Made by a program: the position numbers and the translations under genes
In this document: positions 44,285 through 54,486 of the stretch, one piece after another
Position numbering within the stretch: the first letter of the stretch is position 1
Layout: every line of letters begins with the position of its first letter
Source of the DNA: Hygrophila difformis
Taxonomy: Eukaryota; Streptophyta; Magnoliopsida; Lamiales; Acanthaceae
Direction: 5' to 3'
Assembly (NCBI GenBank): GCA_030278955.1
Contig: JAOANR010000002.1
Span: 22,802,057 to 22,866,056, forward strand
DNA: 64,000 bases
The notes under the pieces: model-generated
What the model saw: only the letters and a program-made list of their open reading frames with translations
What the model was told of the DNA's origin: nothing
The model's database searches: none

Positions 44285-45316
44285 ATTGAGTATATTTATA
44301 CAACTCAAAACACAATTGCATACCCAGCGCACATATTATTAACACTCATCACACACATCTCATGGGATCAGCACACCAGCGACACTCATTCAACACCCTA
44401 TTCAAACCCGCCAAAAATAACAAAGTAGTTGAGACCAACTGCATTGATGGTTTGACCTGCAATTGCATCATAGGCAAGATACCAATACAACAATAATTCC
44501 TAATGAGTTAGTACTTAGGAGTTCCCCAATCACCTCTGAAATGATCCTCTTCCATTTCTATTCAATAATTAAGTGAAACTTTATGAAGCTGCCTATGTAC
44601 TGAATGATTCATTCAGAGTCCTTGCAGCCCATTAATGAATCTTGGGATTATTCCATCTCATCCTTTTAATAAAACACCCTCAAATCTCAATTATGCTACA
44701 CTCTAAGTAATCACCCTTTAGTTTGGCCATTTGCATAAAATACAAAACAATAATAAAGATGCCATATTGCCCCCACCACAAGCCATAGGTTTTAAATTTT
44801 GAACCCCAGAATATTACTTTATTCTTGTTTATTATTACAATTATTATTAACATTATTGGTTTGGTGTTAGAATGTTGATAGGGCAGATTCAGAAGGATCC
44901 TATGCAAATATAATGTGGATTCATTTTATCCATAGAGACAGACACCTTTCAGCTTGTTGCTGCACTCACTTTTGGGAGTTTCTCGTCTGGTTTTATTGTC
45001 TTTTAATAAAATTACTATTCAACATATGTCTCTACATAACACATAAGCAATGTGTATATATTTATTTAAAAATTTTAAACTACCGGGTCGCTTTGCTTTC
45101 TAGTAACACACATTATGAGAATCTATAGAAATGTACTTGGCATTAAATGCTCCTTTTTTAATGCATTTAATTAGATAGATGGGCAGCCAAACCATATCAT
45201 TTTTAAACTACTCCAATATAGAAAATTAATAAATATTTGGGATATTTGAAAAAATAAATAGTAATTCCTCCTTTGTTCCACTTAATTTAACTATACAGAT
45301 TCCACTTCACTTACTA
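44285..45316. other. Non-coding stretch
   Basis: No gene recognised. Unique-looking sequence to about 45230, then AT-rich sequence with a CCTCCTTTGTTCCACTTAAT phrase (about 45268) that may be a fragment of another Stowaway MITE. Confidence 0.4.
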
Positions 45317-45572
45317 CTCCCTCTGTTTTTTTTAGGTTTGCAACATTGATGTTTTTTGCACTGTTTACAGTTTAACTTTATCTCAAGTTTTTATCATAGT
45401 TGCGGAAGAAAAACATAATCAAGTAAGATGTTGTTAGATTCGTCTAAACTTGTGGTTTTAGAATTTAAACTTTCTATAATTTTTTATTGTATACAATTTA
45501 AGTTATTAATCGTTGAAAATATGTATCGGCATGTGTGTTGTGTCAAATATTGCAAACCCAAAAAAACGAAGG
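45317..45572. mobile_element. Stowaway-type MITE
   Basis: 256 bp flanked by TA dinucleotides (45315-45316 and 45573-45574). Ends are CTCCCTCTGTTTTTTTTAGG and, on the other strand, CCTTCGTTTTTTTGGG; both continue into GTTTGCAA. CTCCCTC-type ends and TA target duplications define Stowaway (Tc1/mariner) MITEs. No coding capacity. Confidence 0.88.
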
Positions 45573-45867
45573 TAATTTTTGTTTAGAATATATTTTTTTT
45601 TGGGTAAAAAATGGGCCGAGGTCATTTCAATCATATACTCGTGCGTAGTGCACCCTTAGTTGTGACATTATACGCGAAATTCATTCAGGAGGACACATAA
45701 GATATTCTACACCTTTACGTGTCTACCTTTAAGTAGTCTATCTGCTGCCATGTTGCAAGCTCTTGGTATCACACTGAACTTTGTTTTTTAGGAGCCACTA
45801 AATGCCTGAGAAAATGGTGGTGGGAGCACATGCCACACAAATTATAAACAAAATAAAAGGGAGGGAT

Positions 45868-45960
45868 AAGAGGCCGGTGGGAATCGAACCTCCAACCTTC
45901 CGTTGGGATCACTGAACTTTAGTTCCCATCTCCATTTAGTCATTTCTTTGAGTAATAGAT
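45868..45960 (-). other. tRNA-like fragment, possibly SINE remnant
   Basis: On the minus strand GGTTCGATTCCC (45890-45879) matches the pol III box B/T-arm consensus, preceded by a GGAAGGTTGGA stem-like segment. No good box A or cloverleaf, so it is not a functional tRNA. A SINE-derived fragment is possible. Confidence 0.25.
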
Positions 45961-46215
45961 AAAATTTGATATGATGAAAAGTAAATAACACAACTAAGAA
46001 ATTAATTAAGATACAAGTACTCACGTCGGCACACATAGGTATTTATGATAACGTGGTGGGAGAGTTTTTGGGGATGCGACTGCTAGGGATCATAGGAATT
46101 GTAAGTGCCAATGAGGACCGAGTAAGTGAAGACGAGATTCAAGAGGGAATTAGGAAAATGAGAATTATAGCTCTCTTTCTGGAGTTCAGTTCCTGTACTG
46201 GTAATTAATTTGCCT

Positions 46216-46372
46216 GTACATGCTAAATGATGTCCACGCTATGAAAAATGATGTTAGCTCCATGAAAAATGATGTTGCTTATTTTATAATATTCATCATT
46301 TTTTTAATGCGCACACATCATTTCACACAATCATCATTTTCTATTGCTCTGACATCATTTTTCTATGCGTAT
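46216..46372. repeat. Degenerate inverted repeat of AAATGATGT
   Basis: The left half has three AAATGATGT words (first at 46225). The right half has four ACATCATTT/TCATCATTT words, so the segment can fold back on itself. Flanking CGCTATGAAAAATGATGT and its inverse pair well. MITE-like, but no clear target duplication. Confidence 0.55.
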
Positions 46373-46915
46373 CAATATTCCATTTTTGTCAGTATGTGGT
46401 GTTGACAGCACAGAAGTCACACCCCTCTTTCTGTCCTTTATTTTTTTTGTTAAGTTCTGTCCTTTATTTAATTATTTAATTTATTTATAGTAGTAAACTA
46501 ATTATTAAATATATATATATGCAATAAAATAAAGATATCCAAATTTCTAATACGAGTGGATATTCGGATAAGATTTTAAATACTGATTGAATTGGGATAC
46601 GAATACGTCCGGATATAAAAATTATGTCTCATTATATTATTATCGAATAGGGCATGAGCGTATATTATCCATTATTCACCCCTAATAATAGTTAATACTT
46701 GTGTTAGGACGTGAGCTCACCTCATTTGTCCATATTAACGTATTTTTTGCTTTTGAATTTGGTTACTATACCTATGTTAGCGAATAAATATTGCGAATTC
46801 AATTGCAAATTTCTTTATGACCAAATTTTATGAATTAAGCCCATTCTTTTATCGTTGCAATTCAAAATTGTTGTAGATTTTATTAATAAAGTGAGAGAAA
46901 ATGTAATATTTTTAA

Positions 46916-47548
46916 GGGAGAAGTTAGGGTGCAACTAAGGGATTTGACATGATGTACTTAGGCGTTTTTCAACCGTTGATTAACTTTTTAAATCAACGGT
47001 TGAGATGAACTGGAAGGGTAAAAAGGTAATTATGTCATATTACTCCAAAATATATTTTAATACATTTCAGCGATAAGATATGTACTTTCAGCGATTGTGT
47101 TGATTAATATATTGTTTTCAGCGACATAATTGTTTTCAGCGCGCCTTACATGTATTTTCAGCGATGGAGTATAGTATATTTCAGCGACGCTCCGTAGTAT
47201 ATTTCAGCGACGAGCTATAGTATTTTTCAGCGATATATGGTGCATTTCAGCGACTTCGTACATAAAAGTTGAAACCCTAATTCTTTGGTTTAATATATTT
47301 CAGCGACGCACTATAGTATATTTCAGCGATGCACTGTAGTATATTTCAGCGACAGACTGTGTTCATTTCAGCGACATACATAGTGTTATTCAGCGATGAC
47401 CTTATGTGTATTTTTCAGCGACGACATTAAAAAAAAAATTTGAACAATTTTACCCTTTTACATTTTGGACAGTTGGATCTTAAACGAACGGTTGAGATTG
47501 GTGCCTTGATGTGCTGCGGGATTTGGTGATTGCACCGTAACCAATCCC
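46916..47548. mobile_element. Mutator-type MITE with TTTCAGCGA array
   Basis: 633 bp with a perfect 9-bp target duplication TATTTTTAA (46907-46915 and 47549-47557), the hallmark length of Mutator-like elements. Both ends start GGGA and share GTTA(G/C)GGTGCAA about 8 bases in, then CGGTTGA-containing sequence in inverted orientation, giving degenerate terminal inverted repeats. A 13-bp perfect hairpin lies at 46969-47003. The centre (47065-47422) is an array of TTTCAGCGA boxes. No transposase. Confidence 0.85.
47065..47422 (+). repeat. Array of 15 TTTCAGCGA boxes
   Basis: Fifteen same-orientation copies of TTTCAGCGA(C/T) (one TTTCAGCGC, one ATTCAGCGA) spaced roughly 20-40 bp apart. The spacer words between them are also partly repeated, e.g. 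TATAGTATA and GTAGTATA. The box is much better conserved than its spacers. Confidence 0.9.
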
Positions 47549-47834
47549 TATTTTTAATAGTAAAATAAAGAAAAATAACCACGACCGGAAATGCGACTAA
47601 TATTAAAAATCAGGATTATTTTTTTAAAATCATTTACCAATAATGTGTATTATGTTTCCTTCGTACAAATATATATTTTTCAATGGAAAAAATATTTTAA
47701 ATGTATCACATTTTCTGTTTCTGAGAAAAGAATGTGTGTTATAGTTTCTAATTTAACATTTTTTAATAAAAATAAAAGAAAAGAAATACTCAGTGACCAA
47801 ACAGTGGCACGCCCAGTGGGACTCATATTTGTAA

Positions 47835-48900
47835 TGGCGGTTGATCCACATGCGACTCTGTCAGTTAACACGACGGCGAGGACTGATTTACCGCCGATTC
47901 ATGAAGAACGCACGGCCAATCCAGGAGATTATCCCCCAGGGATTAACTGGTCCTACGGATTTTAATACTCAGGAGTATGCAAATGATGATCTAACACCGC
48001 GCTTTCGTGATCAAGTTCACTTCATGGTTGAAGCGGCGGTTACTACTTCGGTTCGCCAAATTGAAGGGAATATACTGGCAGCTATGCCAGCAATGTTTAG
48101 AGTCGAACTAGCTCGCAATTTATATCCGTTTGGAGCTCAGAATGTACAGGTGGCACAGAATCCACCTCCTGTAATTCCAAATCCGTTTCTAGTAACTCAA
48201 AATTCTCCATATGTTCAGCCAAATTACCCTCAACAGACCTATCGGTCGCCAGGAGGGCACAGACCGCGCCCCTAGTGGCACCACAAGGCAGATTTGAGCA
48301 ACATCGTTACCAACCCGCAACCTTCTCCGGTGGTACAGCAGCAATATGTGCAACCAAATGTTGCACAGCCTCAGCAGAATCCTCATCAGTTGGTTGACAT
48401 AGAGCTTATTGCGGCAATCATCCGAACTCAGTTCGGAAATTTGATCGGCCAAGAGAATCGGCCGATGTATAGGAAGCCTTATCCGGATTACACCGAAGAG
48501 CAGTATCCTCTGCCTAGAGGAGTAAAGGTTTCTGATTTTAACACTTTTCAGGCGAAGTAGGCAGATCCACGATAGAACATATTGGCCAATTTACGGCCCA
48601 ATGTACTAGGATCGCATAGAATCATTTTCATTAGTTGATCATGTTTAGTTTATCACTTACTGGTCCGACTTTTGAGTTGTACATTAATTTACCACCAGGA
48701 TCAGGTAACACATGGACAGAAATGGAGAAGTTGTTTCATGATCGATTCTATAACACAAGCCCTAAGGTGTCAGTGGTAGATTTAACTTCTACTAAGCAGA
48801 AGGCGGGAGAAACTGTCAATGAATTTTTGGAAATGTTTTATGCAGTGAAGGCTCAGATGAAGACAATGTTTTCGAGAGCATGAGTATATTCAGATTCTGA
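47835..48900 (+). pseudogene. Tat gag remnant
   Basis: Begins near MAVDPHATLSVNTTAR (47835) and proceeds through several frames: a P/Q-rich arm (48150-48400), RKPYPDYTEEQYPLPRGVKV (about 48470), and the capsid domain MFSLSLTGPTFELYINLPPG...WTEMEKLFHDRF and KQKAGETVNEFLEMFYAVKAQ (48635-48870), matching Retrotrans_gag of Tat elements. Stops occur at about 47965, 48275, 48560 and 48883. Non-functional. Confidence 0.75.
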
Positions 48901-50640
48901 AGCAGAATTTGAAGTTTGTGATCAAGGATCGATTAATGGTGACAAGACCTAGGCCTGTGGCCAAATTGACGTCCGAAGCAAGCAGAATGGAAACATACTT
49001 GGCAGAACAAGCAACTTTCAAATCAAGCCGAAGTTAGAGTGGTAGATCTCAACCCATCCAATCGGCTGCATCTTTCGCAGAATCTTTGGATAGATGTGAG
49101 ACTAGAGAGGAGTATAACATGGACGATATTCCAGCCCTGGCAGAAATGGCAAGGGCAGAATTGGTGATTAAAAAGCCTATGACTTGCCCAGCACTCAGGC
49201 CGGTGAAGGGAAAAGAGAAGGAGGATCAGGGCAAGGATTGATCCTCAGAGATTTTATACGTTTGATTTGTCCCAGATGGACGAAATTTTGATTACTGTCT
49301 GAAGAATGGGCTATTCGAGTTTAAGGAAATCATCCGCAGCTGACTAAAGATCAGATGGACGCTGGATGGTGTAGATTTCATGCATCCGCGACTCATACTA
49401 CGGCAGTTTGCGGACATTTCAGGAAGATGGTATAGAAGCATATTGATGATGGGAAGCTCAAATTCCCAGACAGATTGATGGCCATTAATAAGAACCCATT
49501 TCCTGTGGCCAACATGGTTATGGTTCATCCGGACCAAAATAAGTCAGTTCACGATCGGCTGGGAGAAGAACTGTCGACTGATAGGAAATATTTGCACGAT
49601 CGGCTGGGAGAGCAGCCGTCGGCCAAAAAGAAGACATGAGTATGGGAAAGACTGGGTTCGGACCTGAAAGGAAAAGGAAAGGTGTCTGATGTTTTTGACC
49701 GATTGGGTCAATATGAAGTAGGAGAATGGAGTAAGAAGGTTGAGCAAAGGTCGGCAGAATAAGTAAAGAGTGAGAAGTCGACCTTAAAAATAATAAACAA
49801 TGGATGGGATTCGGAGATGAAGTTAACAGCGAATAAGAAAAACGGGAAGATTGTGATTCAAATTACAGTTCCAGAAGAAACTGTGTCTCCGGCAATGAAG
49901 AGGTTTAGGAGACCACCTGCAAATACTCAGGTTGGTCAATGGGTTCAGAATTCTCCAAAACGGGAGCGGTGCGGCCAATGCCGATTCAGTGCTCAAATCC
50001 AAAGGGGAAAAGAAGTTCCTTTCCCCCAGATGGAAAGGATCATATCGAACTTACAAAAGGAAAATGCAGCGGAGAAAAGCGGACGTAGTTGAAGAAGAAT
50101 ATGATATAATATATATGGAGGAAGACTTTCCGAATGAAGGATCCTATTTGGAAGGAAGGGTTTTAAATAAAGTGTTTACGGCTCATGTTAAGTCAGCTGA
50201 AAGGGATCGAGTTTCGGCTGAAGGAGAAAGAAGTTAAGATGAGGATGACTTAGGTGAAGTGGAAGAAGAATGGAAACCACGTCCGATCCGAACAAGGGAA
50301 TGGAGACCGAAGACATCCATTGTCCCTAATGTTGAAACTTTGTTCATTAGACAGTTTAAATTTAGTTTCGGATCTAATGCTAGTATGGTGGGCATTGCTG
50401 CGGTTAATGAGGAAGAATATTGGTCTGACACTGAACCGGCAGTGGTGTTTTGCCAGAAAGAAGGAGAGTTCTTTAGAGAAGAAGAACCAGAAGTTGATTT
50501 CTGCTTCACCAAGCAGGAGGAGATTCGACCAACAGCCGAAATCAAAAAGAATTGGGAAGAAGGGTATAAGGCATTCATCCTAGATGCTCAGTCAAGCACT
50601 ATTTTGCCTCATACTTCAAAAATATCTCAACACATGAGAC
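48900..50640 (+). pseudogene. Tat gag-protease linker remnant
   Basis: Degraded coding sequence between capsid and protease. Fragments resemble the long Tat linker, which includes repeated DRLG motifs (HDRLGEELSTDRKYLHDRLGE near 49550-49600, DRLGQY near 49700) and an acidic segment EEEWKPRP (50259). No intact frame longer than about 150 codons. Confidence 0.6.
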
Positions 50641-52250
50641 CTCTATATGTGAAAGGATGGGTTAATGAAAGACCATTAAGGAGGATGTTCGTAGATGGAT
50701 GAGCAACAGTGAATATAATGCCACTCTACTTTGGCCAAGATCGGCCGAACCAGAGAAGACTTACTCCCCACTTGGATGAAAGTGCTGAGCTTTGTAGGAG
50801 CTCAGACTGCGGCAGAAGGATGTATATTGGTTGATGTAACTATCGGAACCATCTCAATTCCGACGATGTTTTTTGTGGTGGATGCTGATGTCCCGTATGC
50901 GGCCTTGTTAGGCCATGTTGGATACACACTGCTAGATGTTTGCCATCTACTTTGCATCAGAAGCTCTGGTCCTGAAAGAATGATGGCTCAGTGGAGGAAG
51001 TAGAAGGAGACCAACCCTTGTTTCCAGTTAGTTCAGCCCGACGTATCGATGCTTTACTATACGAGGAACCCATACAGTCGTTCTTTGCAGTAGTGGGAGA
51101 TCGATATCTGGAAGTGGAGTGTGACTGGACGGATCTAGGATTCGAGGTCAAATACTAGGCCGACCCATGGCCAAATGAAGAAGAAGATAAATGATGAACG
51201 GAGAAAATAAAGGAGCTATCGGGCTCGAGTCGGCCGAGCTCGAGACTCAAGGAGGGAAGGAGAAATGGAGTGAACTGATAGACTCTATCGCGTAGACCAG
51301 ACTTTAAAGCACAAGATCCCTTGAAGACAATAAATGTTGGAACAGAGGAGGCTCCTAGAGAAATCCCAATAAGTGCGAATCTGGATCAACTCACCGTCTG
51401 TCGATTTAAGGAGATCTTGATAGAGTTCAAAGATTTTTTTGCTTGGGACTATACAAAAATGCCTGGATTAGAAAGATCAATTGTGGAGCATCGATTGCCT
51501 ATCAAGAACGGCTCCAGACCAAATAAACAGCAAGCCAGGAGGGTAGCGCCTGAAATCGTCCCAAAAATTAAAGAAGAAATAGAAAAGCTGTTAGTGGCCG
51601 GGTTTGTTAGGCCAACTAAATATGTTGAATGGTTGTCAAATATTGTACCAGTTATAAAAAAGAATGTGAATTTGAGAGTTTGTATTGATTTTGGAAATCT
51701 CAATATAGCAACTCCCAAAGATGAATACATGATGCTTGTTGTTGATTTATTAATTAATTCGGCCGCAAAACAACGAATGTTATCTTTTATGGATGGATAT
51801 TCGGGATACAATCAAATTTTTATGGCCGAAGAGGATGTACATAAAACTGCATTCAGATGTCCTGGAGCCATCGGGATTTATGAATGGGTCGTCATGCCAT
51901 TCGGCTTGAAGAATGCAGGAGATACTTACCAAAGGGCCATGAATTATGTTTTCCACGACTTAATTGGAGATTGTGTGGAAGTATTTATCGATGTTGTCAT
52001 GGTCCGATCCAGAGATGTAAAAGGTCATTTGGCTGATATATGGAGAGTCTTCCTTAGGATGAGACTGCATGGAGTCAAGATGAATCCAGCCAAGTGTGGT
52101 TTTGGGGTTCAAGCAGGAACTTTTTTGGGATTCTTGGTACACAACGAGGGTATAGAGGTGGATGCGAATAAGCTAAGGCTATTCAAGAAGCCAGGCCACC
52201 TCATGACAAGAAAAGCCTGCAGAAATTTTTAGGTCAAGTGGGATTCCGAA
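50640..52250 (+). pseudogene. Tat protease and reverse transcriptase
   Basis: Protease: RPLYVKGWVNERPLRRMFVDG then a TGA where the family has a glycine (about 50700), ATVNIMP, and later VPYAALLG. RT (51321-52232, 303 codons open): FAWDYTKMPGLERSIVEHRL, WLSNIVPVIKKN, RVCIDFGNLN (catalytic-type Asp), MLSFMDGYSGYNQI, KTAFRCPGAIGIYEWVVMPFG and GFLVHNEGIEVD. The catalytic YxDD box is degraded to VFIDVVMV, with the second Asp replaced by Val, so polymerase activity is lost even where the frame is open. Confidence 0.88.
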
Positions 52251-53400
52251 GGAGATTCTTGGCCAACGCGGCTGGAAAGGCAAAGCCGCTGACTGATTTT
52301 CTAAGATTGCAGAAAGATGAGGAGTTTAAGTGGGGAGATGACCAGCAGAAAGCGTTTGAATAGTTGAAACAAACGTTGGTCGGTCCACCAATATTAGTTC
52401 CTCCAGTACTTGGCCGACCACTGAAGTTTTATATAGCAACGGCGGAAGAATTTATAGGGGAACCTATTGGCCCAAGAAGACTAAGATGGCAGGGATCGAG
52501 CGATCTATTATTTGAGCAGAATCCTCAAGGAACCGAAACTCAGGTAGTCGCCGATTCACAATCTATGTTTAAGTTTATACCATGCTTGCCAAAAGTTGGA
52601 TATTATATTCACCCGAGACAAGTAATGGTTGTGGCCTCAGTGGACATAGTCAAGATCATGATGAATGATCCAGTTAGCAGCCGAAGGATGGCTAAGTGGG
52701 CCATGAAGCTAAATGCGTACGATCTAAAGTACCAACAACTAAGGGCTATGAAAGGACAGGTCATAGCCGACTTCCTAGCAGACCATCCAATGCTTCCGAT
52801 AGCAGAGGATACTATATAGGGAGTCCGGCCGACAGGCGGAGATGAAATATGAATAGTTTACCTTCAGCCGTGGATTTTGAGGTTTGACGGCTCAAAAGCA
52901 GCTACAGGAGTTGGAGCTGGGTTTACACTACACACGCCGGAGGGCAGGATGTATAGATACTATATACAGTTGCCAAACTCCTATACCAATAACCAAGCAT
53001 AATATAAGGCGTTAATCTCGGGATTGCAACAGGTGAAAGCCATCATAATCAAAGGGGATTCTCAAGTGGTTATCCAGCAACTTCTTGGGGATTTTTTTGT
53101 TAAAAGTTCGCAATTAATTGGGTTGTACAAAGAAGCTGTAGATTTGTTGGCCGATTTTAATGAAGTGTATATAGAATACATTCCGAGGAGAGAGAATGAA
53201 TTGGCTAATAAGTTGGCTCAACATGTTGTAAGGTATAGGGTAATACCAGATGCAGGAAACATAGAGATCTGCTCGGCCGAAAGTGAGAAGGCCGATTGGA
53301 TTAAAAAGATAATTCAAACTTTAGAGAAACCGGCAGAAGCTACCCCAGCAGAGAAAAGAGAGGCAATGGACTACCTCATGATAGGAGGACTACTCTTTAA
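52250..53400 (+). pseudogene. Tat RNase H and second (aRNH) RNase H
   Basis: First RNase H: VGFRRRFLANAAGKAKPLTD-like start at about 52238, PPVLGRPLKFYIATAEEFIG (about 52390) and VADFLADHP (about 52765). Second RNase H: WILRFDGSKAATGVGAGF (about 52873, DGS motif), VIIKGDSQVVIQQLLGDF (about 53040, second acidic motif) and YIPRRENELANKLAQ (about 53180). The duplicated RNase H is the signature of Tat/Ogre-type elements. Stops at about 52361 and 53000 break it. Confidence 0.82.
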
Positions 53401-53411
53401 ACGAGGGATCG

Positions 53412-54425
53412 ATGGAGTATTACTCCGATGTGTGGGAAAAGAAGATGCCAAAAAGAGTGATGAGTGAAGTGCATGAAGTGATTTGCGGAGCCCATCGAGC
53501 TGGGAAGTCAATGAAGTGGAGAATTATTCGGCTAGGGTATTATTGGCCGAATATGGGAACAAATTGTGAAAGGTATGCAAAAGGATGTCGTGATTGTCAG
53601 AAGCGCGGGCCGATTCAGAAGTTACCGGTCGAAGAATTGCATATTATGATTAAACCGTGGTCATTCCGAGGTTGGGCCGTGGACAACATTGGTAAAATAC
53701 ATCCCTCTTCTTCCAAGATACATAAGTATATTTATGTGGCTACTGACTATTTTACAAAGTGGGCAGAAGCCCAAGCCTATGTCAACATATCTCAAGAGGA
53801 AGTTATAGAGTTCATTAAAAGGCAACTGATCTATAGATTTGGTATTCCATAGATGATTCTGATGGATCGAGGACTGTTTTTGTCGAAGATAAGGTTAAGG
53901 CCTTTGTTGAAGAATATGGAATGAAGATTGTTCATTTATCCCCATACCACCCTCAAGGAAATGGGCAAGCAGAGGCTACAAACAAGCAATTGATAGGAAT
54001 TATTAAGAAGATGATTGAAGATCAGTCGAGGAATTGGCATGAGAAATTGTCCGAAGCATTGCGGGCATATAGGAATGCCAAAACTTCAGTTACTGGGTTA
54101 ACCCCCATTCCGGCTGACATATTGAATGGATGTGTTACTGGCTGAAATCCGATACCAACTTTAAGAACAAGTCAAGCAGATCAGTTTTCGGCCGAACAGC
54201 ATGAGCAAGCAATGAAGGATGAACTGTTGGATATTAATATCAATCGGGTTGAAGCACTCAAGAATTTGCAGAAGAATAAAGATGTTGGTGCCGATTGGTA
54301 TAACAAGAGATTCCGAGTTAAACGTTTTGAAGTTGGTGATCTAGTTTGGAAAGTTATGGCCACCCAAGCAGAAGGATGACCAGATGGGAAAGTGGAGCCC
54401 CAATTAGGAGGGGACATTTATTGTT
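53412..54425 (+). pseudogene. Tat integrase remnant
   Basis: HHCC zinc-binding region (VICGAHRAGKSMKWRIIRLGYYWPNM...CRDCQ), then the catalytic core: WAVDNIGKI and YIYVATDYFTKWAEA (first Asp region), a stop after YRFGIP (53852), a degraded second segment around 53855-53900, HLSPYHPQGNGQAEATNKQL (catalytic-type Glu, 53930-53990) and WHEKLSEALRAYRN. A GPFIV-like C-terminal module ends at about 54478. Would insert cDNA into the genome; here inactivated by stops and shifts. Confidence 0.85.
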
Positions 54426-54486
54426 CAGACGAAGTTACCAAATGGAGGATACATATTAAGTGATGAGAATGGACAAATGTCCCAAA

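Larger units (their letters stand above)
47800..54478 (+). mobile_element. Decayed Tat-type Ty3/gypsy element, no LTRs found
   Basis: Plus-strand internal region with gag, protease, RT, two RNase H segments and integrase in Ty3/gypsy order, heavily broken by stops and shifts. RT phrases and the extra (archaeal-type) RNase H after the normal RNase H place it in the Tat lineage. A leader phrase TGGCACGCCCAGTGGGA lies at 47804-47820. No LTR is recognisable on the left (the MULE MITE lies directly upstream). On the right the polyprotein stops at about 54478 where LINE sequence begins, so both ends are probably deleted. Confidence 0.85.

Noticed and set aside
45879..45890. Possible tRNA gene on the minus strand
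   Set aside because: Only the T-arm/box B matches; no acceptor stem, anticodon arm or box A could be assembled.
47065..47422. TTTCAGCGA array considered as CRISPR or telomere-like repeat
   Set aside because: Irregular spacing, short boxes and non-unique spacers, all inside a MITE with a 9-bp target duplication in a plant genome.
47800..54478. Tat element considered as an endogenous pararetrovirus
   Set aside because: Integrase with HHCC and core motifs, Ty3/gypsy gene order and a second RNase H identify an LTR retrotransposon; no movement protein or viral coat.
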